Shown: positions 44,523 through 53,883, numbered from the stretch's first letter. The stretch is DNA of 60,268 nt from Pseudomonadota bacterium (GCA_027623205.1 JAQBYC010000009.1:1-60268), one strand, 5' to 3'. The notes: generated by a model not told the origin, from the letters alone. Program-made: numbers and translations.

Positions 44523-44620
44523 CCAGCGCACATTCGATCCAACGGCGCGCGGAATTCTCAGAATAGAGAAATCGAACCAATTACCTAAGCCGCATTCAAT
44601 ATGAATGGTTCGATCTTTTT
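44523..44620. repeat. Dispersed two-hairpin repeat, copy R6 (degenerate), with terminator-like end
   Basis: Starts CCAGCGCACATTCGATCC as in R1 and R5 and keeps AGAATAGAGAAATCGAACCA. The normal right arm is lost; instead ATCGAACCA pairs with TGGTTCGAT, followed by CTTTTTTA. That stem plus T-run resembles an intrinsic terminator reading plus-ward, though the loop is long (it holds a smaller ATTCA-ATA-TGAAT hairpin). Confidence 0.6.
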
Positions 44621-44736
44621 TATGCCCCGCCGGTTCTCACGGGTAAATCGTTAACTATGCGCATTTCGGGTTTCTTAACTCCTGGTTGGATAGACTTTGT
44701 ACCGACCGATGCGGCAGTAAGCCCATCTTTTAATAT

Positions 44737-46464
44737 GTGGCGAAAATGGAACCGCTGTCACCTAAGACATCCATCGAGGCCATCCCGGACTGGAATCTTG
44801 ATCTGCTGGCGCGAACGATCAACGCGGCGGGGCAGGCGTTCTATTTTTGGGATATCCCATCCGGGCGACTGGAATGGTCGGCAGGCGCGGCGGACGTTCT
44901 CGGTGTGACGGACGAAGACATGCCCCGCCTGGCCGCCGAAATGCAATTACGGGTCGCCCCGGACGATTTGCCCGTGCGGGCGATCGCCCTGTCGCGGCTG
45001 CTCGAGGATGGCACCGCCTATGGGTGTGAATTCAAACTTCGCCGCTCCGACGGCGGCTTCGAATGGATCAGCGAGCGCGGCAGCATCGAACTGAACGCCG
45101 AAGGCAAGCCGGTGCGGTTCTATGGCCTGTTGAACGTGATCACCGGATGGAAAAAGCGCGAACATGAATTGGAGCGGATGGCCTACTTCGACGAGCTGAC
45201 CGGCCATCTGAACCGCGCCTGCCTGAGGGAAGCCTTGGATGAAGTCCTGAAAAGCTGCCGCGATGAAAATACCTCGGCTGCCTATATGCTGGTCAATATT
45301 GATCGGCTGAGCATGCTCAACGACGCCTATGGCTTTGCTATCGCGGATACCGTCATTGCCGATATTGGCAAGCGGATGGAAGACTGCACCCGGTTCGGCG
45401 ATATCATAGGCCGGGTCGGGGGCAATCAGTTCGGCCTGGTGCTGGTGGGCGCCGCCGATGTGGAATTGCGCAAGGCGGCGGAACAGATACTTTCCTCCGC
45501 CCGCCGCCGCGAGGTTGCCACTGAAGCCGGCCCCTTGGCGGTGACCTTGTCCCTGGGCGGCGTACTTTTGCCAAAAGATGCGGTCAACAGCCGCGAAGCC
45601 ATAGGCCGGGCTGAAGAAGCCCTGTCGAAAGCAAAACAGCGGGGGCGGGACGGCTTTGTGTTGCACCGCGCCTCGCTCAATCGTGACAACGCCCGGCGCA
45701 AAACCCTGGCGACCGGCGCCGCGGTCATGCGGGCCATGAAGGATGGCCGTCTGACCTTCGCGGTACAGCCCATCGTGGACGGTGTTAGCGGCGAAACGAT
45801 GCTGTATGAATGCCTGTTGCGCATGCTGAACGAAAAAGGTGACGTGATCCCCGCCGGACTGTTCATTCCCGTGGTCGAGAAATTGGGCCTGATCCGCCGT
45901 CTGAATATATTCACCCTGGAACTTGCCCTCCTTGAGATGGAAGAAACCAAGTTCGTCAATCTAGCGGTCAACGTATCGGGTATGACCGCGACCGATCCCG
46001 CAACCATGGGCCAGTTGCTGTCCCTGGTGCATCTGCATTCCACTGTCGCCGACCGGCTGATTTTCGAGATCACGGAAACCGTGGCGATGATGGACTATGA
46101 GGAAACAGCCCGCTTCGCCGGTAAGTTGCGGGATCTCGGCTGCCGTATCGCCTTGGACGACTTCGGCGCCGGTTATACCTCGTATCGGCATCTGAAAAGC
46201 CTGTCCGTGGACATTGTAAAAATCGACGGACAATTCGTGAAGGACCTGCACAACAACAAGGAAAACCAATTGTTCGTGCAAACCTTGCTGGACTTGGCGG
46301 AGGGTTTCGGCGCCGAGGTGGTCGGTGAATGCGTGGAGACCGAAGACGAGGCCCAGGCGTTGCGTGACCGTGGCGTCAAATACCTACAGGGCTATCATTT
46401 CGGCGCCCCTGTCCTGGAACGGCCTTGGAACGCGCCAAATCTGCGAATGGTTCCCACGCTCTAA
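44737..46464 (+). CDS. PAS-GGDEF-EAL protein, probable c-di-GMP phosphodiesterase
   Basis: 575 aa cytoplasmic protein. A PAS domain covers ~30-140 (FYFWDIPSGRLEWSAGAADV; LRRSDGGFEWISERG). The GGDEF domain follows, but its signature reads GGNQF (228-232), so cyclase activity is likely lost. The EAL domain keeps the key residues: Glu358 in YECLLRM, Asn in NLAVNVSG, Glu in FEITETVAMMD, both Asp in LDDFGAGYTS, Lys in IVKIDGQF, Glu in GECVETEDEA and Gln in LQGYHFG. It probably degrades c-di-GMP under PAS control. Start is uncertain: GTG 44737 or ATG 44746, neither with a good ribosome site. It overlaps the convergent acetyltransferase by four bases. Confidence 0.86.
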   Translation: MAKMEPLSPKTSIEAIPDWNLDLLARTINAAGQAFYFWDIPSGRLEWSAGAADVLGVTDEDMPRLAAEMQLRVAPDDLPVRAIALSRLLEDGTAYGCEFKLRRSDGGFEWISERGSIELNAEGKPVRFYGLLNVITGWKKREHELERMAYFDELTGHLNRACLREALDEVLKSCRDENTSAAYMLVNIDRLSMLNDAYGFAIADTVIADIGKRMEDCTRFGDIIGRVGGNQFGLVLVGAADVELRKAAEQILSSARRREVATEAGPLAVTLSLGGVLLPKDAVNSREAIGRAEEALSKAKQRGRDGFVLHRASLNRDNARRKTLATGAAVMRAMKDGRLTFAVQPIVDGVSGETMLYECLLRMLNEKGDVIPAGLFIPVVEKLGLIRRLNIFTLELALLEMEETKFVNLAVNVSGMTATDPATMGQLLSLVHLHSTVADRLIFEITETVAMMDYEETARFAGKLRDLGCRIALDDFGAGYTSYRHLKSLSVDIVKIDGQFVKDLHNNKENQLFVQTLLDLAEGFGAEVVGECVETEDEAQALRDRGVKYLQGYHFGAPVLERPWNAPNLRMVPTL

Positions 46465-47057
46465 GTCTCGTCTTTGCGGTCGGTCTGTAGCATGGCGAAC
46501 AGCACGTGATCGCTCCATCTGCCATTGATGCGCAGATATTTTCTGGCAAAGCCCTCCTTGCGAAAGCCGGTCTTTAGCAAAACCCTTGTCGATGCCTCGT
46601 TACTGGGCAGACAGGCGGCTTCGAGGCGATGCAGGCTCAGTTCATCAAACACAAAGGGCAGGCTGGCCAGCACAGCGTCCTGCATCAGGCCGCGACCGGC
46701 AAATTGTTGCCCCATCCAATAGCCCATGGAACAGGATTGGGTTACGCCGCGGCGCACATTCGACAGGGTGATGCCGCCCATCAGACAATTGTCGTCCTTG
46801 CGGAATACGAAAAATGCATAGCCCACGCCGTCGCGTGCATCACGGGCATAGCGGCGCAAACGACGGCGATAGGCGTTCCTGGTCAATTCGTCTTCCAACC
46901 AGGTCGGCTCCCATGGCGTAAGGAAGGCGCGGGAGGCGGCGCGCAGGCGCGCCCAGCTGGACCAGTCCGCCAATTGCGGCGCCCGCAAATAGACCTGGTC
47001 GCCCTTCAGCGTCGGTGGGCTGCCAAGCCAGGGTGGATTACGCAGAAATGCAGACAA
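46461..47057 (-). CDS. GNAT N-acetyltransferase, RimJ-like
   Basis: 198 aa. Segments VYLRAPQLADWSSWARLRAA, GYAFFVFRKDDNCLMGGITL, CSMGYWMGQQFAGRGLMQDA and LHRLEAACLPSNEASTRVLL fit the RimJ/RimL subgroup that acetylates N-terminal residues of ribosomal proteins or small amines; the acetyl-CoA loop is QQFAGRGLM. It probably starts at the TTG at 47057, as no ATG is in frame and the family's N-terminus is then complete. It sits 36 bases after the M16 peptidase gene on the same strand, an order common in alphaproteobacteria, and is likely the last gene of that operon. Confidence 0.82.
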   Translation of the reverse strand: MSAFLRNPPWLGSPPTLKGDQVYLRAPQLADWSSWARLRAASRAFLTPWEPTWLEDELTRNAYRRRLRRYARDARDGVGYAFFVFRKDDNCLMGGITLSNVRRGVTQSCSMGYWMGQQFAGRGLMQDAVLASLPFVFDELSLHRLEAACLPSNEASTRVLLKTGFRKEGFARKYLRINGRWSDHVLFAMLQTDRKDET

Positions 47058-47093
47058 ACCGATGACCCATCACTGTAGCGGTTCTCCAAATTA

Positions 47094-48359
47094 TTAACCT
47101 TTGGCAAATCTTGCCGCAATATCAGCCTGGCTGGCAAGGCCCGCGATCGGGCCCAATGCGGCGACGGCGGGGGGACCGGCGGTGGCGATCCGGCCAGCCA
47201 CCCGGCGCACGGCGGCGACATCGACGGCATCAATCCGCGAGATCAACTCTTCCAGCGGGATCTGGCGGCCGAATACCAGGGTCTGCCGCGCCAATTGTTC
47301 GGCCCGCGCGGCCGAGCTTTCCAGTGACATCAAGGTGCCGGCCTTCAACTGATTGCGGGCACGGGCAACCTCCTCGTGATCCGCATCGCCGCTCAGGCGC
47401 AACATCTCGTCACAAATTACCGGCACCAGTTCACCAATCTGATCCGCCCCCGTGCCGGCATAGATGGTGAAGGCGCCACTGTCCTTGTAGGACGAGGCAA
47501 AGCAGAATATGGAATAACACAGGCCCCGCTTTTCGCGGACTTCCTGGAACAGCCGCGACGACATGCCCCCACCCAACGCCGTCGACATCACCTGCATGGG
47601 ATAGAAATCCTCGTCATCATAGGACAAGGCGGGTAGGGCAAGGGCGAAATGAACCTGCTCAAGCTCCCGTTCATCGCGCCGGTCGCCGCCCTGAAAATGG
47701 GCTGGCTCAAACGGATGCTCACGCCCACGGCGCAGCCCGCCGAAATGCTTTTCGGCCAGGGCCACCAGGACATCGTGCTCGACCGCGCCGGCGGCACAGA
47801 GCAACAGGCGGGAGGCGGTGTAATGTTCCGCCATGAAATCGAACAGAACCTGCCGGCCCATATTGGCGACCCCTTCAACGGGCCCCAGAATAGACCGGCC
47901 CATGGCCTGACCGGGAAATGAAACCTCCTGCAGACGGTCAAAGATGATGTCGTCCGGGGTATCTTCCGCCTGGCCGATTTCCTGGATTACGACCGTCCGT
48001 TCCCGCGCCAGCTCCTCCTCCGCAAAGGTTGAACGTTGCAGAATATCCGCCAGGATATCAACGCTGAGGGCCAGGTCCTCTTTCAGGACACGGACGAAAT
48101 AGGCGGTATGTTCCCGCGATGTATAGGCGTTTAGATGGCCGCCGACGCTTTCAATCTCCACCGCGATGTCCTGGGCGCTGCGGCTGCCGGTACCCTTGAA
48201 GGCCATATGCTCCAACATATGGGCAACGCCATTGTTGGCGATGGTTTCGTAGCGGGCGCCGGCATCGACCCAGACCCCGACGGCCGTGGTCTGCATCCCC
48301 TCGCGGCGGTCGGAGATGACCCGTAGGCCGTTGGTGAGCGTTGTCATTTGGATTGTCAC
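47094..48359 (-). CDS. M16 family zinc peptidase (mitochondrial processing peptidase-like)
   Basis: 421 aa. The inverted zinc motif HxxEH is in GVAHMLEHMAFKGTGSRSAQ, with the third ligand Glu downstream in RERTVVIQEIGQAEDTPDD; the second half lacks the motif, as expected. It resembles the bacterial relatives of mitochondrial processing peptidase beta and has no signal peptide. A GTG at 48359 is the likely start, with an alternative ATG at 48347. It lies 45 bases after thrC. Physiological targets in these bacteria are unclear; degradation of short peptides is expected. Confidence 0.9.
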   Translation of the reverse strand: MTIQMTTLTNGLRVISDRREGMQTTAVGVWVDAGARYETIANNGVAHMLEHMAFKGTGSRSAQDIAVEIESVGGHLNAYTSREHTAYFVRVLKEDLALSVDILADILQRSTFAEEELARERTVVIQEIGQAEDTPDDIIFDRLQEVSFPGQAMGRSILGPVEGVANMGRQVLFDFMAEHYTASRLLLCAAGAVEHDVLVALAEKHFGGLRRGREHPFEPAHFQGGDRRDERELEQVHFALALPALSYDDEDFYPMQVMSTALGGGMSSRLFQEVREKRGLCYSIFCFASSYKDSGAFTIYAGTGADQIGELVPVICDEMLRLSGDADHEEVARARNQLKAGTLMSLESSAARAEQLARQTLVFGRQIPLEELISRIDAVDVAAVRRVAGRIATAGPPAVAALGPIAGLASQADIAARFAKG

Positions 48360-48404
48360 GGTCAGTTCCGATCCTTCAATCAGTCTTGTAACGAGGGTTC
48401 CCGG

Positions 48405-49790
48405 TCAAGACCGGCGCAGGCGGCGAATATGATCCTGCAGCGCCGCTAAATTACTAGGCAACACGGCGCAGCGTTCTTCGCGTTCATATAGGTCCGCCAT
48501 ATGGTCTGGCAATGGCGGCCGTTGGCCACAGGCTTTTTCCACCGCATCGGGAAATTTTGCCGGATGGGCGGTTGACAGCGTCACCACGGGGCCATCCGGC
48601 ATCAGTTCCCGGGCCGCGCGCAGACCGACGGCGGTATGAGGGTCAATAGTAACGCCCAGTTCGCGGAACACCTCGGCCATGGTTGCCGTGGTCGCCGCTT
48701 CGTCCACCCGGCAGGAAATAAATAATTCGCGGGCCTGTCGCAACGCCGCGGGCGAGACCTGAAAGCCGCCCTGTTCCGTCACCGCCGCCATCTGTTGCCG
48801 GACAACCGCACCGTCGCGGCCGGCCAGATCAAACAACAAACGCTCGAAATTGCTGGCGACCTGGATATCCATGGAGGGGCTTTGCGTCGCCACCACATCT
48901 TCGCAGCGGTAAGCGCCGGTCTGAAAAAACCGGTGCAGGATATCGTTGCGGTTTGTCGCAACGATCAGCTTCTCGACCGGCAGACCCATTTGCGCCGCGC
49001 CATATCCTGCGAAGACGTCACCGAAATTCCCTGTTGGCACGGCGAAACTGATGGCCCTGTCCGGTGCCCCCAGGGCAACGGCCGCGGTGATGAAATAGAC
49101 CACCTGGGCCACGACACGGGCCCAGTTGATGGAGTTGACCGCCGACAAGGTCACCTCGTCGCGAAAAGCCAGATCATTGAAGGCGCCTTTCAACAGCGCC
49201 TGACAGTCATCGAATGTGCCTTGAACGGCGATGTTGTGCACGTTGTCGGACAGCACGGTGGTCATTTGCCGCCGCTGCACTTCGGAAACCCGGCCCTGAG
49301 GATGCAGGATAAAGATATCGATGGCATCGCGGTCCCGGCATGCCTCGATGGCGGCCGAGCCGGTATCGCCCGAGGTCGCGCCAACAATGGTGATGCGTTG
49401 TTGCCGGCGCGCCAGTTCCCGGTCAAATAGCCGGCCCAGCAATTGCATGGCCACATCCTTGAAGGCGAGCGTGGGGCCGTGGAACAACTCCAGCAACCAA
49501 TGCCCCTCGGACAATTGCCGCAGGGGCGCTATGGCTGGATCAGCAAAATCGGCATAGGCGGCCCGTGTCATGGCCAGTAGTTCATCCGCCTCGATACCAT
49601 CCATGAAGGGCAGCAGGATCCGCGTCGCCGCTTCCGGATAGGACAGGCCCGCCAACCCGCGCAGATCGTCATGGCTCAACTGTGGCCAGAAGCCAGGCAC
49701 GTACAGGCCGCCGTCCCGGGCCAGACCGGTCAATAGAACGTCGGGGAAACTCACCTCGGGCGCCTGATCGCGGGTGGAAATGTATTGCAC
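48405..49790 (-). CDS. thrC: Threonine synthase
   Basis: 461 aa PLP enzyme converting O-phosphohomoserine to threonine. The N-terminus (MQYISTRD, VSFPDVLLTGLARDGGLYVP) is typical of the long thrC class, the PLP Lys lies in GPTLAFKDVAMQLLG, and the phosphate-binding SGDTGSAAIEACRDRD follows. GTG at 49790 is chosen because GGAG lies nine bases upstream and similarity begins there; the frame is open to 49820. It is in a minus-strand run between the M32 carboxypeptidase and the M16 peptidase, 31 and 45 bases apart. Confidence 0.94.
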   Translation of the reverse strand: MQYISTRDQAPEVSFPDVLLTGLARDGGLYVPGFWPQLSHDDLRGLAGLSYPEAATRILLPFMDGIEADELLAMTRAAYADFADPAIAPLRQLSEGHWLLELFHGPTLAFKDVAMQLLGRLFDRELARRQQRITIVGATSGDTGSAAIEACRDRDAIDIFILHPQGRVSEVQRRQMTTVLSDNVHNIAVQGTFDDCQALLKGAFNDLAFRDEVTLSAVNSINWARVVAQVVYFITAAVALGAPDRAISFAVPTGNFGDVFAGYGAAQMGLPVEKLIVATNRNDILHRFFQTGAYRCEDVVATQSPSMDIQVASNFERLLFDLAGRDGAVVRQQMAAVTEQGGFQVSPAALRQARELFISCRVDEAATTATMAEVFRELGVTIDPHTAVGLRAARELMPDGPVVTLSTAHPAKFPDAVEKACGQRPPLPDHMADLYEREERCAVLPSNLAALQDHIRRLRRS

Positions 49791-49821
49791 GGCATCTAAC
49801 TCCTGGAATAGGGGCGCCAAC

Positions 49822-51312
49822 CTATCCAGCTAGATAGCGCTTTTCAAGGTGCTGGCGAAAGATCGTGCCGTCGAGGGGCCGCCCCGTGGCCGCGCACAAC
49901 AAATCATCGGTGCTGGCATGCAGGCGACCCTGACTATGGACCATTTGGCCCAGCCACTTCATCAGGCGACCAAAATTACCCTGCACAATATCGCCGGACA
50001 AGCCTGGCAGGGCGGCTTCGGCCGCCCGGTACACCTGCGCCGCCGCCATTGCCCCCAGGGTATAGGTGGGAAAATAGCCAAAGGCGCCGTCCATCCAATG
50101 GATATCCTGCATACAGCCGTCGCGGTCGTTGGGCACCGCGATACCGAGCAATTGCGCCATGCCCATCCGCCAGGCGGTAGGCAGGTCCGCAACCTCCAGA
50201 TCGCCGGCCAGCATGGCCCGCTCCAGGCGGTAGCGGTGGATGATGTGCAAAGGATAGGTCACTTCGTCGGCTTCGACCCGGATCAACGATCGGGCCACAT
50301 GGCGCACCCGCCGGGCTAGGCCCTCGGCGTCCCAGGCCGGACCGGATACGCCGCCCCGATCACGCAACAGGGGTGCCAGATAGCGCAGAAAGGCATCGCC
50401 CCGGCAGACCTGCATCTCGATCAACAATGATTGGCTTTCGTGCATGGCCATGCCCATGGCCTGGCCCACGGGCTGCAATCGCCAGGCCGGCGGCAAGCCG
50501 CGCTCGTACATGCCATGGCCGCCTTCGTGCAAGGCGGGATACAGGCTGCCCAGGGGGTCGGCTTCATCATAACGGGTGGTCAGGCGCACGTCATCCGCCA
50601 CCCCACCGGTGAAAGGATGCAGGGACACATCCAGTCGGCCGTGGTTGAAATCAAAGCCCAGGGCCTCAAGTAGATGCCGGGACAGGCCCTCCTGGATGGC
50701 TGCCTCCAGCCGCTCCGGCGCCGCCGGAGGCGCCACCTGGCGGGCTAGGACCCGATCCAGCAGATCGGGCAAATAGCCAGCTAGAACGTCAAAATTCCGG
50801 TCGATATCCACCGCGCTCATGCCTGGTTCGTATTGCGACAGCAAGGCATCATAGGATGAGCAGCCAAAGGCCTCTGCCTGGGCTGCAGCCGTCTCGCGAA
50901 CCAGGGCGACCACCTCTTCCAGGTAGGGGCAAAGCGTGGCGAAATCATCGTTCGCGCGGGCCGTGCGCCAGACCCTCTCGCAGGCCGATCCGGCACGGCT
51001 AAGCGCGGCCACCAGAGTGCCGGGCAGGGCCGAGGCATGGGCGTATTTGCGCCGCATTTCGCGCAAATTGGCGCGCTCCCACAGACCCAGATGATCCATC
51101 GCGGTCTCGGCCTGGTGCAACAGATCCGCAACTTCGTCCTGGCACAGCATTTCATGCGCCAGCAACGACAAGGTTGCCTCCTGTTCGGCCCGGGCCGCGG
51201 CCCCCCCGGAGGGCATCATGGCGGCGGCATCCCAATGCAACATGGCTGCCGCGCCATTTAGATTAGCCAACCGCGCAAACCGGCCGCAGAGCTGTATGTA
51301 GGCTGACTTCAT
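49822..51312 (-). CDS. M32 family metallocarboxypeptidase
   Basis: 496 aa. The zinc motif HEGGHGMYERGLPPAW is the M32 form of HExxH, followed by the family's MHESQSLLIEMQVCR with the third ligand Glu region; upstream are HPFTGGVADDVRLTTRYDE and the C-terminal LQVYR-like helix. It removes C-terminal residues from peptides, with broad specificity, in the cytoplasm. The ATG at 51312 overlaps the surf1 stop by four bases, so it is coupled to the cytochrome oxidase assembly operon, a neighbour I regard as unusual. GGGATCACCC upstream provides a weak ribosome site. Confidence 0.92.
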   Translation of the reverse strand: MKSAYIQLCGRFARLANLNGAAAMLHWDAAAMMPSGGAAARAEQEATLSLLAHEMLCQDEVADLLHQAETAMDHLGLWERANLREMRRKYAHASALPGTLVAALSRAGSACERVWRTARANDDFATLCPYLEEVVALVRETAAAQAEAFGCSSYDALLSQYEPGMSAVDIDRNFDVLAGYLPDLLDRVLARQVAPPAAPERLEAAIQEGLSRHLLEALGFDFNHGRLDVSLHPFTGGVADDVRLTTRYDEADPLGSLYPALHEGGHGMYERGLPPAWRLQPVGQAMGMAMHESQSLLIEMQVCRGDAFLRYLAPLLRDRGGVSGPAWDAEGLARRVRHVARSLIRVEADEVTYPLHIIHRYRLERAMLAGDLEVADLPTAWRMGMAQLLGIAVPNDRDGCMQDIHWMDGAFGYFPTYTLGAMAAAQVYRAAEAALPGLSGDIVQGNFGRLMKWLGQMVHSQGRLHASTDDLLCAATGRPLDGTIFRQHLEKRYLAG

Positions 51313-52007
51313 GGGTGATCCCTGCCACGGCGGTGCGCCAACAGGAAAATCACAATCAGGATGCCGGCCAGGGAAAACCAGGTGATGGCATATTGCAGGT
51401 GATCGTTGTGCAGCATCGGCTGCGCCACCCCGCCAATAGGCAGGCCGCCGGGGTTCGCGGCGCCGTCGGCCTGCACCACCGCCGTCATCAGTTCCAGGCC
51501 GCGCGCCTTGGCGATGCCCGCAACATCATACCAGAACCACAGATCCGCATGGCTGTCATAGTCCGGTGTCCAGGCGCCTTGAGCAAGCCTGCTGCGCAGG
51601 ATGCCCCGGATCGTGACCGGGCCTGGCACCTGACCAGAGGCGCGGCTGGCGGGATCGCGGCGGTCCTTGGGGATCCAGCCGCGATTGATCAATATCGTGG
51701 CGCCATCGGCAAGTCGCAGCGGCGTCAGTACATGCAGTCCGGCCCGCCCCTGATGCACCCTGGGCCCGACATAGGCCTCCCGGTCATGTAGGAATTGCCC
51801 CCGCAGCCGGACAGCGCGGTAGTTCAAAGCCGCAAGGTTGTCGAGATAGAGGTCCAAAGAAACCGGCGGCGCGGCCATGCCGGCCTGGGTTTCGGCGATC
51901 AGGCCGGCCTTCCAGGCCATGCGCTGCAACTGCCAAATGCCCAACGCCACCATCAGAGCCAGACCGAACAGGGTCAGGCAAAGGGACCAAAGGCCGGGAC
52001 GGCGCAT
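51309..52007 (-). CDS. SURF1 family cytochrome oxidase assembly protein
   Basis: 232 aa inner-membrane protein with one helix at each end (LWSLCLTLFGLALMVALGIW; YAITWFSLAGILIVIFLLAH) and a periplasmic domain between. It contains the typical QLQRMAWK, RLRGQF, GLHVLTPLRLADGATILINR and GWIP motifs. SURF1 helps insert heme a into subunit I of aa3-type oxidases. It lies three bases from the DUF983 gene and overlaps the M32 gene, within the cox operon. Confidence 0.92.
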   Translation of the reverse strand: MRRPGLWSLCLTLFGLALMVALGIWQLQRMAWKAGLIAETQAGMAAPPVSLDLYLDNLAALNYRAVRLRGQFLHDREAYVGPRVHQGRAGLHVLTPLRLADGATILINRGWIPKDRRDPASRASGQVPGPVTIRGILRSRLAQGAWTPDYDSHADLWFWYDVAGIAKARGLELMTAVVQADGAANPGGLPIGGVAQPMLHNDHLQYAITWFSLAGILIVIFLLAHRRGRDHP

Positions 52008-52010
52008 AAG

Positions 52011-52397
52011 CTAGTCTGCGTGCCGGTCGCTGAAACCGGCGACATGATGGCGGTATTGCAAGGCAATCAGGGTCGCTTTGAAAGGCCGCAAAAACAGGAT
52101 CGAGGCGCCGAGCACGAATGGTATCTGATAGACCAGATGCGCCCAGATCGGCGGCGCGAATGCGGTTTCAACGATAAATGCGGAGGTCACGGCCAAACCA
52201 CCGACGATCAGGATTACAAAAACCGCTGGCCCATCACCGGCATCATGGGCGGACAGGCCGAGCCCGCAGATATCGCACGCGGCAGCGACATTCAACATGC
52301 CCTGGAACAGTTTACCCCGGCCGCACCGAGGGCAACGGCACCTCAAACCGGCGAGAAAAGGCGATACCGTCGCGCCGCCCCAGTCTTCGCCGGCCAT
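52011..52397 (-). CDS. DUF983 family membrane protein
   Basis: 128 aa. The CxxC-type ribbon GLRCRCPRCGRGKLFQGMLN with CDICGL precedes two hydrophobic helices (GPAVFVILIVGGLAVTSAFI; LVYQIPFVLGASILFLRPFK). DUF983 is regularly found beside coxC and surf1 and is probably a small assembly factor, though no biochemical role is proven. The start is taken at ATG 52397, ten bases after the coxC stop; the frame runs back further but overlaps coxC. Confidence 0.85.
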   Translation of the reverse strand: MAGEDWGGATVSPFLAGLRCRCPRCGRGKLFQGMLNVAAACDICGLGLSAHDAGDGPAVFVILIVGGLAVTSAFIVETAFAPPIWAHLVYQIPFVLGASILFLRPFKATLIALQYRHHVAGFSDRHAD

Positions 52398-52407
52398 GCC
52401 GGCCCCG

Positions 52408-53220
52408 TCAATGCGCAGCGACGGTCCCTGCGCCCCAAACGTAGATGAAGAAAAACAGAAACAACCAGACCACATCGACGAAATGCCAATACCAGGCAGC
52501 CGCCTCCAAACCGAAATGGTGATCCGGCGTGAAATCGCCCCTGGCGGTACGGATCAGGCAAACCAGCAGAAAGATGGTGCCGATCAGAACATGCAGGCCG
52601 TGAAAGCCGGTGGCCATGAAGAAGGTGGAGCCATAAATACCGCCCGTGAAGGCGAAAGTTGCATGGGCATACTCATAGGCCTGCACGCAGGTGAAAATCG
52701 CCCCCAGCAGCACCGTAACGGTCAAACCTTGAACCGCACTTTTCTGATTGCCTTCCCGCACGGCGTGATGCGCCCAGGTCACCGTGGTCGAGGACGTCAA
52801 CAAGATTAGCGTGTTGAGCAGGGGCAGATGCCAGGGATCAAAGGTATGGATACCCTCGGGTGGCCAAACACCGCCCATCTGCGCGGTGGGGTAAATGGCA
52901 GCGTTGAAAAAGGCCCAGAACCAGGCCATGAAGAACATCACTTCGGAAGCGATGAACATAATCATGCCAAAGCGCAAATGCAGCCGCACCACCGGGGTGT
53001 GATGGCCCTCATCCCTGGCCTCACGGATGACATCGCGCCACCACACAAACATGGTGTAAAGCACCATCAGGAAGCCGATCACGGCAACCCAGGGCGGCCC
53101 CCCGTGCATGGACCAGATAAAGCCCGAGGCCAGAATCAACGCGCCCAACGCGCCAAGAGCCGGCCATGGGCTGGGATCCACCAGATGGTAATCATGCCCT
53201 TTTGCGTGCGTGTCAGCCAT
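52408..53220 (-). CDS. ctaE: Cytochrome c oxidase subunit III
   Basis: 270 aa with seven helices. Characteristic segments are [71 protein letters not shown] and the final [18 protein letters not shown]. It surrounds and stabilises subunit I and may aid oxygen and proton access. GGAACGGAGTAAAAA precedes the ATG at 53220. It follows ctaG by 51 bases. Confidence 0.95.
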   Translation of the reverse strand: MADTHAKGHDYHLVDPSPWPALGALGALILASGFIWSMHGGPPWVAVIGFLMVLYTMFVWWRDVIREARDEGHHTPVVRLHLRFGMIMFIASEVMFFMAWFWAFFNAAIYPTAQMGGVWPPEGIHTFDPWHLPLLNTLILLTSSTTVTWAHHAVREGNQKSAVQGLTVTVLLGAIFTCVQAYEYAHATFAFTGGIYGSTFFMATGFHGLHVLIGTIFLLVCLIRTARGDFTPDHHFGLEAAAWYWHFVDVVWLFLFFFIYVWGAGTVAAH

Positions 53221-53271
53221 TTTTTACTCCGTTCCCAGCAACTTTATTGCCACTTTGCCATCACTGCGCAG

Positions 53272-53883
53272 CTAATCGTTTGTCGCTTGCCTTGCAGCGA
53301 TTGTCGTCATCGAATTGTTGTCATTGGTTCCGCCCGGCACCTCGAAGAAGGTGTAGGACAAGGTTATGTTATTCACGTCATCCAGGTTTGGGTCATCCGA
53401 AATAGCGGGATCAACAAAAAATGACACCGGCATATCGACACTTTCGCCGGGCAGCAACGCCTGTTCGGTGAAACAAAAGCATTCGATTTTGTTGAAATAG
53501 GCGCCCGCCTTGGCCGGTGTCACATTGAAGGTCGCGGAGCCGACGATGCGCCGTTGGCTTGGGTTTGACGCTTCGTAGAGCGCCAAGGTCTGCTCGCCCA
53601 CCCGGACCGTGACGGCCCGTTGTTGTGGGCGGAAGCGCCACGGCATGGCATTGGCCGTATCGGCATTGAAGCGCACGGTAATGACGCGCTCGCCCACCGC
53701 CGCCGGCGCTTGTGCGGCCACCTGAGTGGTGCCGCCAAAGCCGGTGACCTGACAGAACAACCGATACAGCGGCACCGCCGCGTAAGCCGCGCCAACCATG
53801 CCGAAGACCACACAGACCGCAGCCAGGGCGGTCAGCCGGGTGCGCCGGCTATGACCGGGCGGGGGGCTCAATTGGGGTTCCAT
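53272..53883 (-). CDS. ctaG: Cytochrome c oxidase assembly protein CtaG (Cox11-type)
   Basis: 203 aa. One N-terminal helix (LTALAAVCVVFGMVGAAYAA) anchors a periplasmic copper-delivery domain that builds the CuB site. The copper motif CFCF appears in FNKIECFCFTEQALLPGESV, after AVPLYRLFCQVTGFGGTTQV and before MPVSFFVDPAI. The start overlaps the preceding 44-aa gene by 16 bases. Confidence 0.94.
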   Translation of the reverse strand: MEPQLSPPPGHSRRTRLTALAAVCVVFGMVGAAYAAVPLYRLFCQVTGFGGTTQVAAQAPAAVGERVITVRFNADTANAMPWRFRPQQRAVTVRVGEQTLALYEASNPSQRRIVGSATFNVTPAKAGAYFNKIECFCFTEQALLPGESVDMPVSFFVDPAISDDPNLDDVNNITLSYTFFEVPGGTNDNNSMTTIAARQATND

